Assembly: GCA_027625915.1 (NCBI GenBank)
Contig: JANTQA010000012.1
Span: 1,519,001-1,583,000, forward strand
Reading direction: 5' to 3'
Length of the DNA stretch: 64,000 nucleotides
Source of the DNA: Anaeramoeba flamelloides
Lineage: Eukaryota > Metamonada > Anaeramoebidae
Shown: positions 38,546-48,222 of the stretch, piece by piece
How positions within the stretch are numbered: the stretch's first letter is position 1
How the letters are laid out: each line of letters opens with the position of its first letter
Position numbers and translations under genes: made by a program
Notes under the pieces: model-generated
Seen by the model: only the letters and a program-made list of their open reading frames with translations
The model's database searches: none
What the model was told of the DNA's origin: nothing

Positions 38546-38880
38546 CTAGCTTTTCCAGAATTCAAAAGAATGGAGAAAAATCAAAGATTTTACTCAATTC
38601 TTTTAAATTTTGGAAAAGCTAACTGCGTTTTTTTTTTTACTTTTTGAAATAAACTAAAAATTTCTTAAATTTCCTGTTTATTTTCAAAAATTAAAAAAAA
38701 ACTAACGGAAGTGTCCGTAAAGTGCCTAGCTTTTTTTTAATTTAATAAAATTAAAAGGAAATTTCAAAATTTTTCTTTTTATCTCTCAAATTAAAAAAAA
38801 GCTAACGGTAGTTTTCCAGAATTTAAAAGAATTGAGTAAAATCTATATGATTTTGCTCAATTCTTTTAAATTCTGGAAAA
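38546..38880. repeat. Cluster of short hairpin elements
   Basis: Hairpin 1 has arms at about 38548-38575 and 38593-38620. Hairpin 2 has 32-bp arms with one mismatch (38812-38843 and 38849-38880) and a 5-bp loop. They share the words TTTTCCAGAATT and AAAAGAATTGAGTAAAATC. A third partial unit with the flank GTGCCTAGCTTTT lies between them. Transcribed, hairpin 2 would form a very stable stem. Confidence 0.8.
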
Positions 38881-39639
38881 ATTAACGAAAAATCAAAGAA
38901 AAAATAATTCTTTAATATTCAAATTGTTCGATTCCCGATGAAAGATATTCATCATATTTAAAATAATTTTAAAATATAATAAAATGACCTCTTAGCTGTG
39001 AACAAAAAAGAATGCAAATTTTTTACTTATAAATTGAAAAAAAAAATTAAAGAAACCTGGAAAATTGGATTTTTCAACTTAAATTGAAAAATATCTTTAA
39101 AAATATTTTTTGATCAAAGATCTTTTATTAACCAATAATGCTTATTATAATTGAAGTTATCAAAAAGTAAAATTAGCAAATATTTGAAATTTTTTTTTTT
39201 GAAAAAATTAATTTCATGATCGTGATGTGAAGAGGATCACAAAGTAATCTGCATTATTCTTTCACAAAAATATTTTTCACTTTTATTTTCCAAAACATCG
39301 TGGATAAGAGTTTTCTTCGGTCGGGTTTTAAAATTGAAAAAAAAAAAAACAATAATAATGAACATAATTGGAATTTTTGATGATATCTAAAAGTTAAAAA
39401 CAAAAAGTAAATATAAAAATCTAAAAATACTAAGAATGTAGGATTTAGTAGTTTACAAATTAATGAATTATTAAAATGTTTTTTTTTTGAATTTTTATTA
39501 TTTTTAATTTTATTTGAGAATATATTTTGGAGAAATAATGAATAATAAATTTAAGTGTCAAAAAAATAAAATACCTCTTATAAAAAAAAAGAAAAAGAAA
39601 ATAATACTAATTATTTACCAATTTATAATTCTTTGTGTT

Positions 39640-39641
<2 letters not shown>

Positions 39642-39675
<34 letters not shown>
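39642..39675. repeat. (TA)n microsatellite
   Basis: About 17 uninterrupted TA units downstream of the bZIP gene. Confidence 0.9.
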
Positions 39676-39679
<4 letters not shown>

Positions 39680-39899
39680 TTCTGATATTGATATAATTTC
39701 AATTTTGGGGAATAAAAAGATGATAAAACTGTAATTATTAAATGTGTGTATAAGGATTATCAAATATTGGACTGGTAATAATTAATATTTTTTTTTTGGA
39801 AAAAAAAAAAAAAACAAAGTAAAAAAGAAATGAATAAATACAATAACAATTTTTAAATTTATCGGGATTTCATTAATAAATTTGGAATAAATCCAAATC

Positions 39900-40934
39900 C
39901 TAAAAAAATCCCCCCCCACCATTATTTGACCCACCAAAATTTGATTGGTTGTTTGGGCTTTTATCTTTGTTAGTAAAAAAGGAGCTATAGTTAATTGGGT
40001 TTGAAATGGAGATACTAGTGAGAATACCTCTTTGGATTTTTTCTAAATCATTTGTCATTCTGTTTCGGTGTTCCATTAATCTGGACACAGAGCAGCGGTA
40101 TTGTTGGTTGATCTCTTCCAATTTTGAAACCCGTTCCTGTAATTGATTAATTTTTTCTTTTTCCCTTCTTCGAAACTCTCGGGCTGCCAATCTGTTTGAT
40201 TCCATTCTTTCCACTGCCTTTGGATCCAAATTTTCTCTGGACAGAGGCTGCCTTCCTCCTCTTCGTACTTTTTTTTTTGCATTCGTTCTTCTTGTTTTTA
40301 CAGTTTTTTTTTGCGGTTTAGAGCCAGTTGGTTTGTTGTTTGTTTCCATTTTTTCTTTGTTTGTTCGGGTTCTTTTTCTTTGTGCTGTGTTTTGGTTTAT
40401 GGAATTGGTATTCAAGGTTAAATTTGTATTGACATTATTGTTATTGTTGTTGTTATTGTTATTATTGTTGGGTTGAATATTGTGATTTGTCGTTTGTTGG
40501 TTTGAAAACATACCAAGTGAATTTGAAATAAGAGTTGACAAATTTGGAATTAAGGATGCCATTTGGTTTTGGTTTTGGTTTTGTAGATTTTGGATGTTAC
40601 TATTGTTAGTATTTTGGCTTTTATTTTGGTTGACATTAAAGTTATTTTGGTTCGTATTATCGTTGCTGGTGTTGTTATCATTATTGTTTGTAGGGGTGTT
40701 TTGGGTTCGGGTTTGTGAAGTTTGGCTTACATTGTGATTTTGGTTTATGGAAGACAATTGGATCAAATTTGAAAGAGCAGGTAGAAGGGGCGCTAATTGG
40801 GTTAGTTGACTGATCGTATTCAAACTATTTTGCTCAGGTTGATTATTCATCGAACCTGAAGATGTTTTTTGTCCTGACAATAGATAGTATTTTAATAATT
40901 TTTCAATGCTTTTCGATTGATTTGGTTGGTTCAT
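39900..40934 (-). CDS. bZIP transcription factor, Asn/Gln-rich (344 aa)
   Basis: Single-exon gene; ATG at 40934-40932, TAG at 39902-39900. Residues about 1-200 are Asn/Gln/Ser/Thr-rich, with a run of polyAsn near the middle, as in many AT-rich protist regulators. A Lys/Arg-rich segment (about 185-230) precedes the bZIP at about 240-304: basic region ERMESNRLAAREFRRREKEK, then a zipper with leucines in QLQERVSKLEEINQQ and SRLMEHRNRM. The signature N-x2-AA-x2-F-R has Phe where ATF/CREB or AP-1 factors have Cys or Ser. Phe at that position is known in the Yap/Pap1 class. The C-terminal tail is Asn/Ser/Gly-rich and ends in four Gly and two Phe, encoded across a G8 tract. It probably acts as a dimer in the nucleus; the target is unknown. 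Confidence 0.92.
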   Translation of the reverse strand: MNQPNQSKSIEKLLKYYLLSGQKTSSGSMNNQPEQNSLNTISQLTQLAPLLPALSNLIQLSSINQNHNVSQTSQTRTQNTPTNNNDNNTSNDNTNQNNFNVNQNKSQNTNNSNIQNLQNQNQNQMASLIPNLSTLISNSLGMFSNQQTTNHNIQPNNNNNNNNNNNNVNTNLTLNTNSINQNTAQRKRTRTNKEKMETNNKPTGSKPQKKTVKTRRTNAKKKVRRGGRQPLSRENLDPKAVERMESNRLAAREFRRREKEKINQLQERVSKLEEINQQYRCSVSRLMEHRNRMTNDLEKIQRGILTSISISNPINYSSFFTNKDKSPNNQSNFGGSNNGGGGFF

Positions 40935-41317
40935 GAGATCGAAGAAAATTCCCTAATTTCAATTCTATCAGTTTTTTTTTGAATCTTCGAGGGTTAAAGG
41001 AAGAAGGGTTGATAAAAAAAAGAATTAAAAGAAAAAGTGATAATTAAAAAATAAATTTAATTAACTTTGATAAAAAAAATGATACCAAGTTGAGAAACGA
41101 ATTTATTATTAAGTAGGAGCTGTATTAATTCAGATTGAAATTCAAATCAATAATTTTTCATAAAATTTACACAAAATTGTGAATCCTTTGACAATATTTT
41201 TTGAATTTTTTTATTTTTTTGATGTGTTTACATTTTCTTTTTAAAAGTCTATCCTCAACCCCAAACGAGAAATCAGAAATGTTTCTTCTTTAAGATTCTT
41301 ATTTTAAAAGAAGTGGT

Positions 41318-41660
41318 GGAAAATACTTGTCTTTAGACCTTAAAACCCGTGTCTCAAAAACAAATACCTTGCTTTTTTGTTATTTTCATTTTGTTCCAAT
41401 ACATTAAATATTCCAGTATTCTACAGTACACACAAAACCAAGTTAATTTTAAAGGAAATTTCATTGATGGTTTGAGCAAATATTAAATTAGAAATCGAAT
41501 TTGTTGAAATTTTTCTATTTTTTTTCAATTTTTTTGAAAGATTTATGAATTATTTTATTGGGAAAAATTTGAAAAAAATCAATATTCTTTGAAGAATAAA
41601 TTTAGACTGATTTTTTCATTCATTTTTAGTATTTCTTTCTAAATAATAGAACTTTAAGAA
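41318..41660. repeat. Degraded relative of the family 3 element
   Basis: In the same orientation as 37100-37430, the shared ordered words are CCGTGT.TCAAAA, a TTTTTTGTTATTTT-like block, CCAATACA, the TTAATTTTAAAG/TCAATTTTGAAAG block and a TTTTTAG(T/A)ATTTCTTT block before a CCTTAAGAA-like end. No clear right-hand terminus is visible. Confidence 0.5.
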
Positions 41661-41880
41661 GCAATATTACATTTAATTCTTGTTTATTCTCAATTTAGTT
41701 GATCCTTTAATGTATAGGTCTTTGAAAAAAATAAAATTTGATTTTAAAATAACATTTAAACAAGTTGGTATGATCTTTTCAAAGAGCAGTATTTTCACAA
41801 ACAAAAAATTTTCTTTTCGGAATTGATTTATTAAGGTTACAAACAATTTCTTAAAATTAAAAAAAAAGATTTTGAAATTT

Positions 41881-42339
41881 TTAAGAGAATAATATATCAA
41901 TTAAAAACTGATAAACATGTGATGTATAATCAATTGAAATAAATTTCTGAAAAATAAAAAACAAATATATTTTGTGGAAAAATCGAAGTAGAGAGTTTCT
42001 CAAATCCCAATTTAAATCAGTATAATTATTAATTTGGAAAGCAACCATGTTAGTACCTAATTGTAATTTTTTGGCTATTTTGTGATCTCGAAGATTTTTT
42101 TCATTTTTTTCATTTCTAAAAAAAAAAGTTAATTTTATCATAAGAATATTACAAGATCCTGACCTTTTACTAATACAGATGGTTACAAAATAACCACAAA
42201 TTAGATAAAATTGAATTAAATTGGTTGTGTTCTTGTATAAAAAAATTAGTTTTAAATTGTAGAATTGTAACCCTTTGGAATTATAAAATGACGAACAGTT
42301 GGATTTTTGAAATCTAGATTTAGAAAAATTGATAAACAA
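41881..42339 (-). other. Unexplained 152-codon open frame without an ATG start
   Basis: The minus strand is open for 459 bases in very AT-rich DNA, where chance stops are frequent, so the length is notable. The frame opens with TTG rather than ATG, and no family is evident. The part LRDHKIAKKLQLGTNMVAF loosely resembles a helix-turn-helix (compare IA..LG.S..TV) but not enough to name it. A second minus frame (41673-41900, 75 codons) overlaps its end. It could be an exon, a decayed gene or the body of a transposon next to the family 3 relative. Confidence 0.3.
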
Positions 42340-42894
42340 GTTGAATTTTTTTTTTTTAATTGAGATTCAAGGAAAACTTTTCAGCTTGTATTTTTTTTAT
42401 TGATGATTTAGGAAACTTTTTTTTTTGAAAATTTGTATTTTTTTCAAAGAGTTCATTTGAATCCAATTTATTTTGTTATTTGAATCTGTTAACTAAATGA
42501 AGTAAAATATCAGAATATCCTATTTGGTTGTAAGTTAGTATATATTTATTATTAAACCCAGGCTATTTGTTTATCCCTAAAGAGGCTCTCATGAATAAAA
42601 AATTCATTCATCTGTTATTCAATCATAAATTAAAGGTATTCTTAATGATTTTCTAAACTAGTTTACACCGGTTATTATATTTAGGTAGCGAAATAATCAT
42701 ATTTTCCATGTTATTTGAGAATTTACTCTAAAAACTGAGGCGGCATCAATTCCTAATAGAATATTTTTTTGTAATATTTCCTCAAGTTGATGAAGTAATG
42801 TTTAATATTATAAGGAGTTTATTGAAATAAAAAATTTAAATATCAATTCGATAAATTTCATTTCAAAGGTTTTTTTTAATATTCACTTTAAAAT

Positions 42895-43097
42895 TTAACA
42901 CTCATTTTCACTTGTAAGACACAACATTTTAAGGGAATTTAAGGTGGCAAAAAAATCTTTAAATTGAGGCAGACCTTTTGAATTTTTTTTTAAACAAAAG
43001 ATTTTACTAGAATTTAAATTTGGTGCCTTAATGATAGATTTTTATTGTGTCTTGAAGTTCGTTAAAAGTTTGTATCTTAAAATTGGAACTGACTGTA
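42895..43097. mobile_element. Small inverted-repeat element, family 1, copy c (most degraded)
   Basis: The right end is clear (GAACTGACTGTA preceded by TTTGTATCTTAAAATT). The left arm is eroded but keeps CATTTTCACTTGTAAGACAC and AATTTAAGG before AAAAAAATC. Its length is about the same as the others. Confidence 0.7.
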
Positions 43098-43505
43098 GAA
43101 ATAGATTATGGACTGAAACTGATAAAATTATTTGAAATTAGATTTTTCAAAAATATTTTTTAAAATAATAAAGAACGAACTATTTTAAATTCTCAATTAA
43201 TTACAATGATCAAAGATACTTTGATGGTTTCAGGGGTCTTGGTTTTTTTTTTTATTTTTACTATTTTTGAAATGATTATTTTTCTTTTGTCAACTTTTAA
43301 TGATTTATTTTTGTTCGGCTTTATTGATTTAAAAAGAGACTATTTTAAAATTTTTTTGTAAAATAATTATTTATCGAAGTTAAAAAGATCAATTTTATAT
43401 TTATTTGTAATTAATTTACCAGTACATTGATCTATGTGTCTAAAAAAATCTTTTCTATTTCATTTATCACAACATATCTAACCTATTTTTTTTTTTTTAA
43501 TATAT

Positions 43506-43706
43506 TACAGTCAGTTTCACTTTTAAGGCACAAACTTTCAACGAAATTTAAGGCACAAAAAAATCTCAAATTAAAGCACAATTTTTTGGAATTTTAATTT
43601 TCACAAATTATTTTACTAGAATTTGAATTTTGTGCCTTAATTTGAGATTTTTATTGTTCCTTAAATTTCGTAGAAAGTTTGTGTCTTAAAAGTGAAACTG
43701 ACTGTA
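43506..43706. mobile_element. Small inverted-repeat element, family 1, copy d (best preserved)
   Basis: 201 bp, beginning TACAGTCAGTTTCACTTTTA and ending AAAGTGAAACTGACTGTA. The arms of about 80 bp are near-perfect mirrors with repeated AAGGCACAAA words, spaced by about 35 bp. The high arm identity suggests it is the youngest copy in the window. Confidence 0.92.
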
Positions 43707-44309
43707 ATATATTTCCTTTTTTTAATTTAAAATTATCAGAATATTTTTCCTTTATTTTTATTTTTTTTATTTTATAAAATAGTAACTAGTTAACAATATC
43801 GAAAAAAACACCAAACGTACACAAAAAAAGCACCCAAATAAATAAAATATTTTCCAAATTCGATCCAATCGCTTCAAATCACCCGGGGTAAGGTTTTCAA
43901 AATATATACAACACTATTATACTGGTTACCATATTAATAAAAACAACCTCAACAAAGCCAAATGCAAAAAATTTAGCGAAAAAAACAATTAATAGTACAA
44001 CTAATAAAAATTATTTAAACAATAATAATACACAATAAAAAAAAACAAATCATGTTATTACCGATCTTATTTAAAATAATATAAATACATCACGAATACC
44101 AACTTTTATAAAGACCAGGTAAACAGTAATAAAAGATAAACATATGATCGTGAAAAATAATAATGAAGATAAAAATTTTATATTTAAGTTTTTGAGTTTT
44201 ATATTTTTTTACTACTTAGGTAAATATAACACATCCCATTTCCATATTTTTTATCTTTTTATTTTTTTTAACTTATTTTTATGAACAAATCTTTAAATAA
44301 TAACTGTGA

Positions 44310-44459
44310 TACAGTCGTTCCAAGGTGCCCATAAAATTTTAAATAAAAAACAATTGATTTTTCTATTCTTATTTTCTATTTTCAAAGAATTTGGAAATAA
44401 GAATAGAAAACTCAAATCTGTTTTATTTAAAATTTTATGGTAAACTTGGAAAGACTGTA
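44310..44459. mobile_element. Small inverted-repeat element, family 2, copy b (150 bp)
   Basis: Starts TACAGTCGTTCCAAGGTGCC and ends TAAACTTGGAAAGACTGTA. The arms include AAAATTTTAAATAAAA and TTTTTCTATTCTTATTTTC with their mirrors. It shares the TTCCAA(G)...ATAAAACA(C/A)..ATTG arm pattern with 1605-2053 but lacks the longer centre. Confidence 0.82.
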
Positions 44460-46444
44460 ATTTAAGTTATGAAAAAATTCAATTTTTTTTTTTTTTTTTT
44501 GAATTCGAATTCATTGAAACAAACAAAGAGAAATATTTATTTATTTCATCAATATAACTTCATTAAAATTTAAATCGAATTTTTATTTTTTTTTTTTAGT
44601 CAGTAAAAAATAAAAACTATTTATTTCAATAAAAAAAAAGAAGAAAATTCATTGATTATTATTAAAAAATAATTTTAAAATACTTTTTAAGTGTATTTTT
44701 GTCAAGGCAAAATTGAATGTTAATCTACAAATTATTTTTTCAGAATATATTTACATATTATAAATTCTATAAAATTTGAACACATTTAAACTATCAAAAG
44801 AAAAAAAAAACATCACACTTTACTTTCAGTATGGAAATAATTTTGATTTTACAAACTATTTCATTTTTTGTTTGTTTTCATTTCCTTTTTTACAGTGGTG
44901 TAATCTGTTTCCTTAGATCGGGAAATTTTTTTTTGAATGATTGATGTAAGGTTAATAGTTGGGTTTGTTTAATTGAAAAATCACATACAATTAATTGGCG
45001 GTATCTAATCATTTGATAGATCAACAATTTTTGGTGAAATTTCAATAAATTTATTAATACTTTTTTGTTTTACTCGTTTCATTATTGTTATTAAATAAAT
45101 TTTTAATTTTTTATTTTATATATTTTTCTTTAATTTGGATAATAATGATTACTTATAAAAATATTAATACTGGGTAACTAAAATAGACGTTTAATATTCA
45201 GTTGGGTAAAAATACAATAAATTGATATTTTTGAAAACTAAATTGAGTTTAAAACTCTTCTAATGACTGCTTTTATTCAAGATACTATTTGAATTAGAAG
45301 AGACATTATTTTATCAACTACAAAATCCTCTGTTTACAAGACTAAGTGCCCAACATTTAGTTCTTTTCAATTAATCCGAAAATATAATAAATTGATTTTT
45401 TATTTACCAATTTTTTTTTTTTTTTGGTGTGTCCAAATTGTAGAAAGGGGTTTATATATAAAGAACACAAATTTCAATCCATTTCTTCAGAAACTCAACA
45501 CTAAAAAAAAAAAATGTAGTTGAAGAGAAAGTGTAATTCTTTATTTAAATAATTTTTAATTCTGGCGCAACCCTACTTGAAAAAAAAAAATACCAATAAA
45601 ATTAAATTTTTTTTTTGTCTATAAATTCATTCAAAAAAAGTTTAAATTTTAATCCTTGTACCGAATAAGAAAAAATTCCATTAAAGGCATTTTTGATCTC
45701 TTATTGATTATATGAAAGTTTGTACTAATGTTCAACTTCCAATAAGTAAAATTTTTTATAGAAATAGAAATAATAATTTTTAAAGATTTATTCGAAAAGT
45801 CACTGAGTTTTGATTTTTGAAAAAAATGTTAATTATCAAATAAAAGTACAAATAATTATTCAAACTTTGGAAAACAAAACACAATCCCAAGATTTAAAAT
45901 ATTTCCTCAAAGTTTCCAATTCTCCAAAAGATGAAATCACTGAGACTAATTTCTGGAATTAAAAAGTTAAAATTATGGATTTTCAAACTATTTTGTTTGA
46001 TGAAAAAATGAAAGAAAATTTTATTCATTTCCTTAATAGACAAATAGCAAACACGAAATACTTTTTTTTCTAAGTTGAGTCATATGAAAAGAAATTTCAA
46101 AAATGATTGGAAATTTTTTTATGAAAAAAAAAAAGGAAACAGTTTTTTTTCCTTTTAACTCAAAGACCAAGATTTTGTAAACCCCAATCTTTAAAACTAA
46201 TATACAATAAACGAAACTGTTAAAGAAAGTGTATTTAATTAAAGTTTTCTAAAAAAATAGTTTTTACTTTTACCATCTTTTTTTAAATTCTCTTTTATTC
46301 ACACAGTTTTTTTTTGCGAAAATAAAAACAATCAAAATCAAGAAGAAACAAAACAAATTAAAAAAAAGAGTTACTTGAATAAACTCAGACAAAAAAAACA
46401 ATTTCAACAAACCAACAATTCAACCCACTCTGAATAAAAAAAGG

Positions 46445-46470
46445 AAAAAAAAAAAAAAAAAAAAAAAAAG
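46445..46470 (+). repeat. A26 tract immediately 5' of a start codon
   Basis: 26 uninterrupted A residues, then GCCA and the ATG of the 582-residue gene. It would put a poly-A leader in the mRNA right before the start codon. Confidence 0.9.
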
Positions 46471-46473
46471 CCA

Positions 46474-48222
46474 ATGTCCCAAAATAATCAAATTGAAATA
46501 AATGATGAACAAAAAACAGAAACAACAATTGAAAATAATGATTTTGCATTCCCGACTTGGGGAAGTAGTATCTTTAATTTGAGTGATTCTCCTTTACAAT
46601 TACATCACACCAACACAAACGAAAATGAGCAAGAATCCACGCTTCCGTTTTATGATCCACAATTTATCAGAAGGATCAGTAGTAGCGAATTACGAGGGAT
46701 AATGCTTCCAAGCGCTCCAAAGGAGAGCAGTTCGGGGAGTTGCGACTCGAGGCAGCAATTGCCAAGAAGGCCATCGGTTCTTTATTCTGAGCCATTACGC
46801 AAATCGAGTCACAACATCAAGATTGAAACAAAAGGCAATTTACAACAAGATCAACAATTTGAAAAGAAAAAAGAATCAACAATCATCCCTGAAATGAATG
46901 AATTTAAAGATGTGGAAAGCCATTTTGAGTATCCGGATTCTGAAACTGAAGAGTTTATTCAAAACGAGCAAGAGAAATTATACCAAAGAACAAATACCGT
47001 TGTGTTTGTCCAACCAACAAATTCCCAATTGCAATTGATGGAGAGCAAATTCCAAAAGGAAAAAGAAGAAGAAGAAGGGCTAGCCAGTGAAGATGACGAA
47101 GAAGCAACAGAGTTGCCCCAAACTTTTGAATCAGAGCAATTGAACAAATTATTAGGATTTGACAGTCTGAATATTGAAGAGACTTTATCGAGAAGGAAAA
47201 GAGAATTAAAGGTCAGCACCTCAAAAAATAGAAAACTAAATCGTTTTGACTCCTCGGTTGTTGAGTCTGGGAAGGATGTTTTTAAATTGATGGCAGGACA
47301 GCTTTGGGTAATAACAGGAGGAGGATCGATCAAGATTTTAAAGCCCTACACAAACACATTTGCAGACAAAATAGGAGAAATATTCGAGGCGAACCCAAAG
47401 GAAGTTCAGACAATCAAATCAACATTAAAATATCTATTATCAAATTCTCGAAGAACGTTTACAGAATTTATTTTGGAAATCTTTTTGGGTGTGCTTTCTT
47501 TAAAATTTGCTGAAACTGTTCCTCAAATCTCTTTAGATTTTTGGGAGGTTATCAAACAGCTTTCTGAAATTGACGACAACGAAAACGAAAACGAAAACGA
47601 AGACGAGGAGGTTGATAAGGAGGATGATGAAGATGAAAACTCAAAAGAAATTAGTTCAAAATTGGAAACGATCTATCAGAAAATTTATACTCAAGAAGTG
47701 CTAATGTATTGGTTCAACAAAAGATTCTCAGAAAGGTTGGGTAAATTTTTTACAAGCAAGGACCAAAAGCAGTTTTATGAACAGCATATGTTCTTCCTGG
47801 GGAAATCCAAATTTTTATTAGGGTGTATGCTTTTGTCCAAGGAGATGTTTAATCGGTTGCAAGATTTGGAAAGATACTTTTTCTTGATTACTCGCTCCTT
47901 CGATGGCAACGCTTTAAATTTATTTCTACATAACCGCGGCCAAAAACTACAAATGGTGAAGGCGTTAACAAACGAATTTGGTTTGAACAATGGCGAATAT
48001 TGGAAAATCATTTCAAATGATTATGTTTCTCGAATGCCCTTTGGAATCAAAGACGCAATTGATTTCTTCCCCTTTGTCAATATTATCGGGAACCCCAAAT
48101 TAATCACGTTAACGCAAGGAAAGGCAAAAGAAAAGCCACAAAAGTTAAGAAAAACTCCTTTGAAGTTGTCAGATGTTGAAATACCTTTTAATAATAATTG
48201 GTTACAAAAAAAAATGAATTAA
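46474..48222 (+). CDS. Orphan acidic protein, 582 aa
   Basis: Intact single-exon frame with a clear ATG at 46474 just after an A26 tract, ending TAA. The N-terminal 250 residues are polar and probably disordered, with Ser-rich (SSGSCDSRQQLPRRPS) and Glu-rich (EKEEEEGLASEDDEEATEL) patches. A more globular part runs from about residue 265 to 560: FKLMAGQLWVITGGGSIKIL, LLSNSRRTFTEFILEIFLGV, then an acidic insert (DDNENENENEDEEVDKEDDE), then helix-rich segments such as YFFLITRSFDGNALNLFLHN. There is no signal peptide or membrane span. I do not recognise the family. The largely alpha-helical globular half split by an acidic loop suggests a cytosolic or nuclear scaffold, but that is a guess. G+C is clearly higher than the flanks. 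Confidence 0.88.
   Translation: MSQNNQIEINDEQKTETTIENNDFAFPTWGSSIFNLSDSPLQLHHTNTNENEQESTLPFYDPQFIRRISSSELRGIMLPSAPKESSSGSCDSRQQLPRRPSVLYSEPLRKSSHNIKIETKGNLQQDQQFEKKKESTIIPEMNEFKDVESHFEYPDSETEEFIQNEQEKLYQRTNTVVFVQPTNSQLQLMESKFQKEKEEEEGLASEDDEEATELPQTFESEQLNKLLGFDSLNIEETLSRRKRELKVSTSKNRKLNRFDSSVVESGKDVFKLMAGQLWVITGGGSIKILKPYTNTFADKIGEIFEANPKEVQTIKSTLKYLLSNSRRTFTEFILEIFLGVLSLKFAETVPQISLDFWEVIKQLSEIDDNENENENEDEEVDKEDDEDENSKEISSKLETIYQKIYTQEVLMYWFNKRFSERLGKFFTSKDQKQFYEQHMFFLGKSKFLLGCMLLSKEMFNRLQDLERYFFLITRSFDGNALNLFLHNRGQKLQMVKALTNEFGLNNGEYWKIISNDYVSRMPFGIKDAIDFFPFVNIIGNPKLITLTQGKAKEKPQKLRKTPLKLSDVEIPFNNNWLQKKMN

Larger units (their letters stand above)
36347..39899. other. Intergenic downstream of bZIP, holding element remains
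   Basis: Contains the family 3 inverted-repeat element (37082-37562), hairpin elements (38546-38880) and a TA microsatellite (39642-39675). Frames of about 60 codons at 37037-37651 lie inside the family 3 element and are not called. No gene recognised. Confidence 0.6.
40935..46473. other. Long divergent intergenic between bZIP and the orphan gene
   Basis: 5.5 kb between divergent starts. It holds a family 3 relative (about 41318-41660), an unexplained long open frame (41881-42339), two family 1 elements (about 42895-43097 and 43506-43706) and a short family 2 element (44310-44459). The last kilobase is A-rich leader or promoter DNA. No RNA gene seen. Confidence 0.6.
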
